Part shown: positions 8,483 to 17,675 of the stretch, piece after piece | Layout: each line of letters begins with the position of its first letter | Position numbering within the stretch: position 1 is the stretch's first letter | From: a virus | Length of the DNA stretch: 38,110 nucleotides | IMG/VR virus record: IMGVR_UViG_3300009160_000077 | Location: 1-38,110 of that record | Reading direction: 5' to 3' (one strand) | The notes under the pieces: generated by a model | Seen by the model: only the letters and a program-made list of their open reading frames with translations | What the model was told of the DNA's origin: nothing | The model's database searches: none | Position numbers and translations under genes: made by a program

Positions 8483-11400
8483 TGAGTACTTATCTTCAAG
8501 GTGTCACAGACTTTATTCCGGAACTACAACCATTCCAACCTGACTTAAACTTTTATGCTAATGCAATGCAGACAAAGCAAAATCAGTATGATACTAATTA
8601 TAAGGCGATTAATAACTTATATGGTGAACTATATGATTCTGATTTGACTCATGATAAAAACATTCAGAAGAAAGATCAACTTTTAAAGAATTTAGATTTT
8701 GAACTTAAAAGAGTTTCTGGTCTAGATTTGTCATTGGATCAAAATGTAAACCAAGCAAAACAAGTATTCAAACCTTTCTATGAAGATAAGTATTTGATGA
8801 AAGATATGGCTTGGACAAAAAATTGGAATAGTACTTTAGGTAGTGCTCAGGCTTTACAAAATAATCCTGATGAAAAAATGAGCGGTCAATACTGGGATAC
8901 TGGTATTAAAGAATTACAGTATAAAAAAGAAGAGTTTAGAAATTCTGATTTAGAAAAAACTTTAAATATTGGTACTGCTCAATATACTCCTTATGTGAAT
9001 GCTGCTAAAGTATATAGAGAACTTGCAAAAGAAATGAACTTATCAGTAGATATTGAAAAGCCAGATGCTTCAGGTATGTACATGGTAAGACAAAAGAACG
9101 GAGACTTAATACTTCCTACCTTACAAAAACTATTCTTAGCAGAATACACTAGCAACCCAGCTCTTCAAAAAGTATATGCAACACAAGCATATGTAAACAG
9201 AAATGATTATGTTAACCAAAATGCTGAAAGATTTAAAGGTGATAAACTAGCTGCTGAAAAAGAATACTTACAAACTAAGTACAATGAACTAAGTGCGTAT
9301 TCAGCTAAGAGAGCTCAGAATCATGCTGAGGCTGTTAAGGTGACAGAAACTAAGAAAAATAATGTTGAAGTAGCTGTTGAAAAAGGTGATGTAAACCCAT
9401 CTCAAAATGAATACTTAAGAAAGCTTAATGAGCTTTATGAGATAAACACAAAAGTAAGTGCTCATAGTTCTAGTCTTAATGAAAAACTTAATGGTGAATC
9501 AAGAACTTTAACTACACAAGGACCGACTAATGCTGCTGGTTTAGATCTTACTAACATGGAGCTTGCTAGATTAAAGATAGATTCTGGTATTGCTGCTTTT
9601 GATGCTGAACAAGATGTTATGGGTGCAGCTGATATTCATGCACGTCAAGACATGGTGTTTAAACAAGACTTCAGTAAACTTTACATGGAGAATGTTAGTC
9701 ATCAACATGCAATGCAGAGACAAGCAATAAGTGATCAAAGAGCTGATCAAAGAGCTGAAAAAACAGCTAATGCTGCTAAGTTAATTGAACGTAACAAAAG
9801 TTTAGTAACAAGTGGTGCTTATGTATATGACATAAACGGTGATATTAAACCTAATCCTGCATATACAAGAACAATTAATCTAGGTGTAAACCCAGATGGT
9901 ACTGAAACTAAAATTGAAAATATTCCAACATTGATGGCTGGTGATTACTTTGAAAAAGTATCTAGCTTAACAAGTGGTTATGCTAAAAATATGTATTCTA
10001 CTGTAGCTAATCTTTATGAAACAGGACAATTGCAAAATGATGAACTTTGGGCAATTATGCATCCTAATGAAACTCTTAAAGCTAATCAAGACTTTAGTCA
10101 AGCAAAAGGTGAGTTTTATAAAGAATATAGCAAATTTAAAAAAGATGAAGCTGCTGGTACAAATTATTTAGCAACATCAGGTAAACTTTTTAAATACAGA
10201 GATCAGTTAAAAAAATGGGCTGTTAAAAATAGTGGTAAAGAGGAAGCTGCTTTAATATTAGCACCAGATCAGGCTACTGATAGATTGGCTAATCATGATG
10301 TAGATGTTCAGCAATTTGAATGGTATGCAAAACAATACTATAAAACTAAAGCTACAAATGATGAAAGAATAGATAATGCATTGATGAAAAACATTGCAAA
10401 CTCTGGTTATAGTGAACAAACTAAAAAAGCTCTTGTTGATTTATATAAAAGAAAAGTTGTAACACATCAATATGATGATGATGACTTTGTTAATATTGCA
10501 ACTAAGTACATACTGGAAAAATATGAACCTGATTTTAAAAATAAAGAGCCATTAAAAACTGGGCCAACAGGTAGTGCTAAAGAATCTGCTGATTATGATA
10601 AAAAACTATTTGCTTATCTACAACAAAAAGATAAAGCAAAAGGTCGTAAAACTCCTGGACAAATGCATGATGTTAGATTTAATAATTTAACAAATAGTGA
10701 AGTAAAGCAATATGCACAGCAATTTGAAAGTAAAGCTGGTTATACATCTCCAAAGATAGCTGCAAAAGGTACATTAAAAAGTTTAATAACAGATATGGAC
10801 AATGCATACTATAACATTGTCTCTAATGCAGATAAAAAATCAGGATTATTATCTCCTTTTCCAACTCTTATAAATGGAAAAGATGGTAGAGCTACTATGG
10901 CTGCAAATCAAACAGCTGCTGTTGTAAATATAGGAGCAGTAGGAACATATGGTAATACTGCTTATTTTGAATTCTTAAATGACTTGGAGCGTATCAATTT
11001 TAAAAATGATAATACTAAGTATAGAGTAACTATTGGTAATAAAACTCTTGGTGAAGCAGAAAACTTAAATGTAGATGCTCAAAAATACAAAGACATGTTA
11101 AGAGCCTTGTCTTATACTATAAGAGATAAAACTAAACCTGAAGACTTTATGTTAGCTCAAAGTCAAATTGCCTTAGAAAATAAAAATCTTGGTTCAATGA
11201 CTGTTAAAGTTCCTAGAAGTTTTGCTGAAAAATTCTTTAAAGATGACAAGGGTAAAGTTGATAATGAAATTGTAAACAAAATTGTTGGTGAAGGAATTAC
11301 TTTTGTTGCTCCTAGACATGAATGGAAAAATAGTTTGTTTAAAGGTAATATAACAACACCTGTTCAATCTATTATAAACAGTTCTCCTGATGGAAGACTT

Positions 11401-11715
11401 AACTATAAAGATCCAAGTAATGCAGGACGCTACACTATAGAGAAAATGGGTGATGAGTCATACAGAGCTAATATTACATTTAATGAACTTGGTCCAGATG
11501 GTAGATTGATATCTAATAGTTCTATACTTAGTTCAGAACAATTAGGAAATAATGTTGATCAACTTGTATATCAAGCAAATCAACAAATGGCAATAAGAAT
11601 TCAAAAAAATTTAGCAAAATATAAAGAGTTTCATGCAACTGGTAATACTGATGCAATGAGAAATGCTGAAAAAGCACTTGGATATATACCTAAAAACTTT
11701 GGTTGGAAACATTAA
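8482..11715 (+). CDS. Conserved crAss-like virion-type protein (1077 aa), function unknown
   Basis: The N-terminus (MSTYLQGVTDFIPELQPFQ, then about 90 residues with NFYANAMQTKQNQYD and SGLDLSLDQNV) matches, from memory, a large protein conserved among crAss-like phages between the cargo genes and the RNA polymerase genes. The chain is hydrophilic and mostly helical by composition, with Lys/Gln/Ala-rich stretches around residues 260-300 and 400-440. There is a duplicated 12-base unit near 9735-9758 giving DQRADQRA. No signal peptide, membrane segment or catalytic motif is seen. A structural or ejected-protein role is inferred from the position between cargo and giant genes. Confidence 0.6.
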   Translation: MSTYLQGVTDFIPELQPFQPDLNFYANAMQTKQNQYDTNYKAINNLYGELYDSDLTHDKNIQKKDQLLKNLDFELKRVSGLDLSLDQNVNQAKQVFKPFYEDKYLMKDMAWTKNWNSTLGSAQALQNNPDEKMSGQYWDTGIKELQYKKEEFRNSDLEKTLNIGTAQYTPYVNAAKVYRELAKEMNLSVDIEKPDASGMYMVRQKNGDLILPTLQKLFLAEYTSNPALQKVYATQAYVNRNDYVNQNAERFKGDKLAAEKEYLQTKYNELSAYSAKRAQNHAEAVKVTETKKNNVEVAVEKGDVNPSQNEYLRKLNELYEINTKVSAHSSSLNEKLNGESRTLTTQGPTNAAGLDLTNMELARLKIDSGIAAFDAEQDVMGAADIHARQDMVFKQDFSKLYMENVSHQHAMQRQAISDQRADQRAEKTANAAKLIERNKSLVTSGAYVYDINGDIKPNPAYTRTINLGVNPDGTETKIENIPTLMAGDYFEKVSSLTSGYAKNMYSTVANLYETGQLQNDELWAIMHPNETLKANQDFSQAKGEFYKEYSKFKKDEAAGTNYLATSGKLFKYRDQLKKWAVKNSGKEEAALILAPDQATDRLANHDVDVQQFEWYAKQYYKTKATNDERIDNALMKNIANSGYSEQTKKALVDLYKRKVVTHQYDDDDFVNIATKYILEKYEPDFKNKEPLKTGPTGSAKESADYDKKLFAYLQQKDKAKGRKTPGQMHDVRFNNLTNSEVKQYAQQFESKAGYTSPKIAAKGTLKSLITDMDNAYYNIVSNADKKSGLLSPFPTLINGKDGRATMAANQTAAVVNIGAVGTYGNTAYFEFLNDLERINFKNDNTKYRVTIGNKTLGEAENLNVDAQKYKDMLRALSYTIRDKTKPEDFMLAQSQIALENKNLGSMTVKVPRSFAEKFFKDDKGKVDNEIVNKIVGEGITFVAPRHEWKNSLFKGNITTPVQSIINSSPDGRLNYKDPSNAGRYTIEKMGDESYRANITFNELGPDGRLISNSSILSSEQLGNNVDQLVYQANQQMAIRIQKNLAKYKEFHATGNTDAMRNAEKALGYIPKNFGWKH

Positions 11716-11720
11716 TAATT

Positions 11721-14700
11721 ATGGCAGAAAACACTATACCACAAGATGGATTAAATGGGTTAACGGATATTAATACATTTACAGGACCAGTAAAATCAGG
11801 ACTTACAGAATATACACCTTTAGCTCCATTACCAACAGATATACAACAATTACCTGGTGGATCAAGTATTCCAAATAGAACTTATGCTACTAAGGATTTT
11901 ACTGTAGGTTCATCTCCCACATATTCTGCAAAATTAAATCAAAGAGTTGCTACACCTGGTACAAGTAGTAAAGCTCAAGCAGATTTCATGCAGAATTTAT
12001 TTAATAATTCTCATGATCCAAATGCATATGGTAAAATGTATTCATTTGATAACTCTCCTGGTAGTGGTTCCTTCAAAGCAAGATATAGTGGATATGGAGA
12101 AAAGACATATAATAAACTAGGTTTTGATCCAACTTCAGATACAGAAACATGGTATAATCAAAATACAACTCAGTTTGATGACTGGAAAAGAATGATGACT
12201 CATGCTGCTTGGCCAATGATTAAATTAGGATTTATGAGTCCTGTTAATTCATATGCTAAAATGCTAGGTCATGGTGATGTTGGAGCTAATCAGCAAGAAG
12301 CAAGAGATTATGAGTACTTTAATGCTATTGGTAATTCTACCAAAGGTGGTCTTGGAGGATTCATGACTAACTTGCAAAATTCAGCTGCTTATTCTGTAGG
12401 TATTCTTGCAGAAGGATTAGTTGAAGGTGCAATTATTGGAGGAGCTGTGGGTTTTGCTGAAGGTGGTTTTGGAGCTATTCCAGGAGCGGCAATTGGTGGT
12501 ATTACAGGTACAGTAAAAAGTTTAGCAAAATTACCAGGAGCTTTGTTTAACACAGCTAAGAACATGGGTAAAATTGCAAGTTCTTTGAAAAGTTTGTCTA
12601 ACATAAGTAGTGCAAAAAGTTTTTGGACAAATGCTGGTAGTAAATTAGCAAATGGATTAAATCCTTTAGATAATACAACTGATTTAATCAGAGGTTGGAA
12701 AGATATGGGAGACATAACAAGTTTAGCACGTTCTGCTAGATCTGTTGGTGCTTTCTGGCATGATGTTAAAAATATTAACATGGCTTTATCTGAAGGTAGG
12801 CTTGAAGGTGGTTTTTCAGAACAAGCAACTTACAAAAAACTGTATGATGAACATTATGCAAAAACTGGAGAAGTTCCTTCTGATGATGAGCAGGTAAGAA
12901 TGATGCAACAAGCAAAAGATAATGGTTTTGCTAATACAATGTGGAATACTGGATTAGTATTCTATTCAAATAAAATTGCTTTTCCTTCTATTACAAGAGC
13001 TGGTTTCTTAAAAGGTATCCCTAAGTTTGGAGGAGTTATTGGAACTGTAGGTAGAGAGAAACAAATCATATTTAATCCAGGTAAGAAAGCTGCAGAGGCT
13101 GCTTATACTCTAGAAGATGTTAGTATTAAAAACTCACTGAAAGCTTTAAAGAGCCCAAAACAATGGGGAAAACTTGCAGGTAATTATTTCAAAGCTAATT
13201 TAGTTGAAGGTTTTCAAGAAGTTGGTCAAGAAGCTTTATCAAAAGCAACAGAAGATTACTATGTAAGTAGTTATAACAACCCAGCATTAAAGAACTATAG
13301 ATATGCATTAGGTGCTATTGGAGCAGGTATTAAAGATCAATTAAGTGCTCAAGGAGCAGAAGTATTTGCTTCTGGTTTCTTAATGGGTAGTTTAATTTCT
13401 GGTCCAATAAATACTGTACAAAAATTTGGTAGTGTTGGTTATAATAAATACTTTAAGCATAAAGATAATTACAATGAATACATAGCAAATAAACAAGCAC
13501 AAGGTACACAGATTGTTGAAGCATTAAATACAATGCATCAAAATGGTAAATACTTTTTTGATCCTAAACTGAATAATTATTCAGATCAAATGCTGGTTGG
13601 TAAAGTTGTTGATAATTCAGATGATAAAACTACTGCAGAAATAAAAGATGCAGGTCATCAAGCTTTTACTTCATCTGTCTTAACAGCATTACAAACAGGA
13701 ACCTTTGATACTTTTATTAAAAACTTTGCTGATTACAAATCTGCAACACCTGAAGAGTTAGAAGAAGCTTGGAGCTTAGAGCCTGGTCAAGGTGCAAAAG
13801 CATTACAAAAACTAGACAAAGCAATTGATAATGCAAAAGTTATTGCAAAAAGATTTCAGTTTGCTCAAGATAAGTTTGGTAAATACAGAGTAAATCCTGC
13901 AGAGTATAAAGAAGGAACTATAGAAAGACAAAGAGCTGAGTTTTATAACAAAGCAATCAGTATAGGTATAAACAACCTGACTTTTATGCAATCTGCTTTT
14001 GATGATACTTTAAAAAGAAGTAATAAACTATACAGTGGTTTAGCTGACATATCTTCAATTACAGGAAATGCTTTTGCTGATGTTGCTTTACTAACTGATC
14101 CGTCAAGATTGAATAACCAAATTCAAATGTTGGCTTCTCAAATTACATTTGCTAAAGAATCAAATGATCCACAAATCATGGATAATGTGAGAAAGGACTT
14201 GAAGACAATGAAACTTGTGGAGGACTTTCAAAAAAAGCAAAAAGTATTAAGACAATATGTATTAGATACAGCTCTCTTACCGGAAGAAGAATTATATAAA
14301 AGATATGCAAGTGATCCAATTGAGGATTACAAAGCTAGTTATCATGATTTATTAAAAGGTTTAGCAGGTACTCCTGAGAAGCAAATGAATCTTGATAATG
14401 ATATAAGTGCAAAGGGTGGTATTGATGTTTTATTTGATGAGCTTTTAGATACTGACATGTTAAAGAATCAAGCTGCAGGTCTTGCTAAATATGTTAACTT
14501 ATTAAGTGATCCAAAAGATTTCTTAGAGCATGTAGATAAAAACTATGAATGGATGCAAAATCTTTACAATAACAGAAAAGAATATTTTCAGTCTATTGTA
14601 AATGAGCAAATGGCAGCTATTGAAAGAAATGCTTTACTTAATGCTTTAGCTGATCAAGGTATATATGTTGATTTAGAGCAGTTTGCAAATTGGGCTCAGG

Positions 14701-17660
14701 ATAATAATAATTATCCAGAATACTTTATTGATGAAACAAGAGGTATGATCATCAACCAAAACAGCCCTCTTTATGCTGACTACTTAGATCTTTTCATTGA
14801 TGCAACAAATATGAATGCAATTCCAGCTGCGGGTAATCCGGTATCTGAGAAAGAAAAAATGCAAGATAGACTTGATGATATTGAAGAAAGAAGAAGTAAA
14901 GACTTAGAAGATGCTAATGAAAATTATAATAGAGAATTAGTAAAAGCTTATGGTAAAGATGAGGCAGGTATATTTGATGATATAAGAAAAACTTTAAATG
15001 AAGATACTTCAAGAGAAGAAATAGTTGCATTAGAAATTCAAAAAGAAGAACAAGAAGTTTATTTGAACATCCTGAATGGAGACACTGTTCAAGGAATGAT
15101 TGACATCTATCCTAAATTGGAAGAGCTTGTATCTGAAGAAAGCTTCAATGATGCTCAGACTATAGCAGCTTCTGATAAAACTATAATTGAAAAAGCAAGA
15201 AAAAGAGGTCCTATTTTTAATCCTGATGCTCAAACACCACAGGAAAAAGCTGATGCTATAAATAATGCATTTACAATTGAAGTATATAAAAACATCCTTG
15301 AGAACAACATTAAAGATCTTGAGGAGCAAATTAAAAATGTTAAGTCTCCTGAGACTTTTGATATTGAAGCTTTTCCAGAGTATTTAGCATACCAAAGTGA
15401 TGTAAACCAGATCAATGAAAAATATGATGGTTTTGTTCAAGAAGTAAAAGATGAATTTAAAGAACAAGGTGTTGATGAAAATACTTATGAAGAAGTAACT
15501 ACAGCTACTCCTTATGAAAATTTACCAGAAGGGTTAAAAGCCATGGTTGATGAAGAGTTTGCAAAGTTTCTTACTGAACAATTAGAAGATCCAAATTTAC
15601 AACAAACTAATCCAGAAAATTTTGAACGTACAAGAGCTAACTGGTTGCAAAGTCAAACTAAATTATTTAAAGCTTATGGTGAGAAGGCAAGAGCTGAGGC
15701 AGTTGAACGCGCTAAGGAACTTGCCAGACCACCATTCTTAAAATTTTTCAAATTACAAGTATCAGGAAAAGATGCTCTAAATACTTTAACAGACTATTTA
15801 AAAAATCTTCAGAAAATTGTTGACACTGGTAAGTTTTTAAATTCAAAATCTAAAACTATTGAAGCTACAGCTGATGAACTTGCCCTTATTAAAGAAGACA
15901 TTGAGGCTTTAAAAGGTTATATAAACAGCAGAAAACAAGTTTATAAACCACAAAATATTGCTCAAGAAACTTATAACAATGTAGAACAAAACATTGTAAA
16001 TAGAAGAGGAGAAGTAGAAGATGTATTTAATGAAGAAGGTGTTAAGACAGGTAGAAAATTTGTTGATTCTGAAAACACACCTTTAAGAGCTACTCAAGTA
16101 TCTGATGAGGTTGTAACTAAAATGGTTGGTAAACCAGATTATTTCTTTACTCCTATCAATGAAAGTAAATATGAAACAATAATAGAAATGTATGATAGGA
16201 TTTTTAATGACCCTACTGTAACAGATCCTATTAACCAATTCATGTTAGCATTTCAAAAAAGAGCAGCAGAATTTAGAGGAACCTTTGGTACTAATGCAAC
16301 AAAATTAGATCAGGTAGAAAAAGCTTTAGACTTACCAAAAGAAGAATTTTTAAAAGCTCTTGATAATATTGCTTTTAATCACAGAAGCACAGCAGGAACA
16401 AATGCAGATGCTTTAATTAGAGAATCACTTTCTATTTCTAATGATGAAATTAAATTTAAAGCAGTACCATATACAGACTCAATTGATATTAATGGGCAAA
16501 GAGTTAGGGTATCAGATATAATGACTAAGGATGCATATGATGCATTGTTTGATGCAAATACTGGTATCATTGCTCCACTGTTAAATGACATATTTGATAA
16601 CAAACTTAGAATACTATCTAACAATGTTCTTGTGTTTGACAAATCCTTAAGAGAAAATGGTATTACAGGTGAGTTAGATTTACTTGCATTAACAACTGAT
16701 GGTAAATTAAAGATTATTGATATCAAACTTTCTTCTGGTTCTACTTGGAAATCTTATGAAAAAGAAAATAACCGTAGAAAACTAGAGCATAGAGCTCAGC
16801 AATCTATTTATCAAACATTGGTGTATAACATGACTGGTATTACTCCTGACATATCTATATTACCAATTGAATTTGAAGCAAATCTTGATGGTAAAATAAC
16901 TAGTATTAAAAAATCTTCATTACTTGCTGAAGATCAAAATGTTTATGATTTAGAATATTTACCAGAGATTGAAAACGCTGGTATAGTTAGAGTAGATTCT
17001 GCTATTTCAATGACAACAAGTTCTTCAATGGGGGAAAGCTCACCTGAGGTTAAACCCGCAACAGAAGAAGAACTTGGAGAAATAATCAATTCTACAAAAG
17101 TTACTGATGAAGAATTGTTAGATGAAGAAACTGCTAAAAATCCTATAATGGATTTCAGTAAAGCTAAAAACATGACTGAACTTGGTAAATTAACAGCAGA
17201 AGCTCTTATTGATAATCCCGAATTAGCATCAGAAATTGCTGATGCATATGCAGCTAAACAATATGAATTAAAAACAAAAATTTCTGTTGATAATCTTGAA
17301 GTTGGTGAGTTATTGATGGCTAAAGTTCCTATCTTTACAAACTATGAAAATGAATTTGTTTTTGTAACACAAGTCAAAGGCAACAATGTGATTGTTAAGG
17401 ACTCAATGACAGATGAAACAAAAACATTTACAGAAGAGGAAATGAAAGAAATGTTCATTAAAACAACTAAAGAAGCTGTGGAAAACATGAATGCACCAAT
17501 AGTTACACAAGAAGATGTAGCAAATTCTAAAGAATCTCATGAGAATTTTTTAAAATTCTCAGAAAATACTGAAGAAATTAGTAAATTAAAAAAAGAGACT
17601 GATAACAAATCAGAAGATGAGATAATCAGTAAGATTCAAACTAACGCTAAATACTGTTAA
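11721..17660 (+). CDS. Giant ejection-type protein with PD-(D/E)XK nuclease domain (1979 aa)
   Basis: The ATG at 11721, 5 bases after the preceding stop, is preferred over an in-frame TTG at 11703. Residues about 222-268 form a Gly/Ala-rich hydrophobic stretch (GAIIGGAVGF, GAAIGGITG) that could cross or disturb a membrane. Residues about 1590-1720 look like a RecB/Cas4-type PD-(D/E)XK nuclease: GELDLLAL (E1651, D1653), then KIIDIK (D1667, K1669), then the motif IV helix HRAQQSIYQ (Q1693, Y1697). The rest is mostly helical and acidic with no recognised domain. The protein ends in Cys just before the stop. It is in frame with the next gene, one codon beyond the TAA. Its place ahead of the RNA polymerase gene suggests packaging and injection; the nuclease could act on host or competing DNA, but this is inferred. 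Confidence 0.75.
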   Translation: MAENTIPQDGLNGLTDINTFTGPVKSGLTEYTPLAPLPTDIQQLPGGSSIPNRTYATKDFTVGSSPTYSAKLNQRVATPGTSSKAQADFMQNLFNNSHDPNAYGKMYSFDNSPGSGSFKARYSGYGEKTYNKLGFDPTSDTETWYNQNTTQFDDWKRMMTHAAWPMIKLGFMSPVNSYAKMLGHGDVGANQQEARDYEYFNAIGNSTKGGLGGFMTNLQNSAAYSVGILAEGLVEGAIIGGAVGFAEGGFGAIPGAAIGGITGTVKSLAKLPGALFNTAKNMGKIASSLKSLSNISSAKSFWTNAGSKLANGLNPLDNTTDLIRGWKDMGDITSLARSARSVGAFWHDVKNINMALSEGRLEGGFSEQATYKKLYDEHYAKTGEVPSDDEQVRMMQQAKDNGFANTMWNTGLVFYSNKIAFPSITRAGFLKGIPKFGGVIGTVGREKQIIFNPGKKAAEAAYTLEDVSIKNSLKALKSPKQWGKLAGNYFKANLVEGFQEVGQEALSKATEDYYVSSYNNPALKNYRYALGAIGAGIKDQLSAQGAEVFASGFLMGSLISGPINTVQKFGSVGYNKYFKHKDNYNEYIANKQAQGTQIVEALNTMHQNGKYFFDPKLNNYSDQMLVGKVVDNSDDKTTAEIKDAGHQAFTSSVLTALQTGTFDTFIKNFADYKSATPEELEEAWSLEPGQGAKALQKLDKAIDNAKVIAKRFQFAQDKFGKYRVNPAEYKEGTIERQRAEFYNKAISIGINNLTFMQSAFDDTLKRSNKLYSGLADISSITGNAFADVALLTDPSRLNNQIQMLASQITFAKESNDPQIMDNVRKDLKTMKLVEDFQKKQKVLRQYVLDTALLPEEELYKRYASDPIEDYKASYHDLLKGLAGTPEKQMNLDNDISAKGGIDVLFDELLDTDMLKNQAAGLAKYVNLLSDPKDFLEHVDKNYEWMQNLYNNRKEYFQSIVNEQMAAIERNALLNALADQGIYVDLEQFANWAQDNNNYPEYFIDETRGMIINQNSPLYADYLDLFIDATNMNAIPAAGNPVSEKEKMQDRLDDIEERRSKDLEDANENYNRELVKAYGKDEAGIFDDIRKTLNEDTSREEIVALEIQKEEQEVYLNILNGDTVQGMIDIYPKLEELVSEESFNDAQTIAASDKTIIEKARKRGPIFNPDAQTPQEKADAINNAFTIEVYKNILENNIKDLEEQIKNVKSPETFDIEAFPEYLAYQSDVNQINEKYDGFVQEVKDEFKEQGVDENTYEEVTTATPYENLPEGLKAMVDEEFAKFLTEQLEDPNLQQTNPENFERTRANWLQSQTKLFKAYGEKARAEAVERAKELARPPFLKFFKLQVSGKDALNTLTDYLKNLQKIVDTGKFLNSKSKTIEATADELALIKEDIEALKGYINSRKQVYKPQNIAQETYNNVEQNIVNRRGEVEDVFNEEGVKTGRKFVDSENTPLRATQVSDEVVTKMVGKPDYFFTPINESKYETIIEMYDRIFNDPTVTDPINQFMLAFQKRAAEFRGTFGTNATKLDQVEKALDLPKEEFLKALDNIAFNHRSTAGTNADALIRESLSISNDEIKFKAVPYTDSIDINGQRVRVSDIMTKDAYDALFDANTGIIAPLLNDIFDNKLRILSNNVLVFDKSLRENGITGELDLLALTTDGKLKIIDIKLSSGSTWKSYEKENNRRKLEHRAQQSIYQTLVYNMTGITPDISILPIEFEANLDGKITSIKKSSLLAEDQNVYDLEYLPEIENAGIVRVDSAISMTTSSSMGESSPEVKPATEEELGEIINSTKVTDEELLDEETAKNPIMDFSKAKNMTELGKLTAEALIDNPELASEIADAYAAKQYELKTKISVDNLEVGELLMAKVPIFTNYENEFVFVTQVKGNNVIVKDSMTDETKTFTEEEMKEMFIKTTKEAVENMNAPIVTQEDVANSKESHENFLKFSENTEEISKLKKETDNKSEDEIISKIQTNAKYC

Positions 17661-17675
17661 GATATGGCATGTTCA
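17658..17675 (+). other. In-frame stop/start junction between giant genes, copy 1
   Basis: The sequence TGTTAAGATATGGCATGT reads Cys, stop, Asp, Met-Ala-Cys in one frame. It ends the 1979-aa gene and starts the 3275-aa gene. It is identical at 15 of 18 bases to the junction at 27489-27506. No Shine-Dalgarno is present, so re-initiation after termination is the likely way the downstream gene is translated. Confidence 0.7.

Noticed and set aside
11703-11720. TTG at 11703 as the start of the 1979-aa gene
   Set aside because: It overlaps the preceding gene by 13 bases; the ATG at 11721 gives a normal start just after the stop.
12389-12781. 130-codon hydrophobic frame on the - strand
   Set aside because: It is antisense to the Gly/Ala-rich segment of the 1979-aa gene, whose GC-richer codons remove stops; no start context or neighbour supports it.
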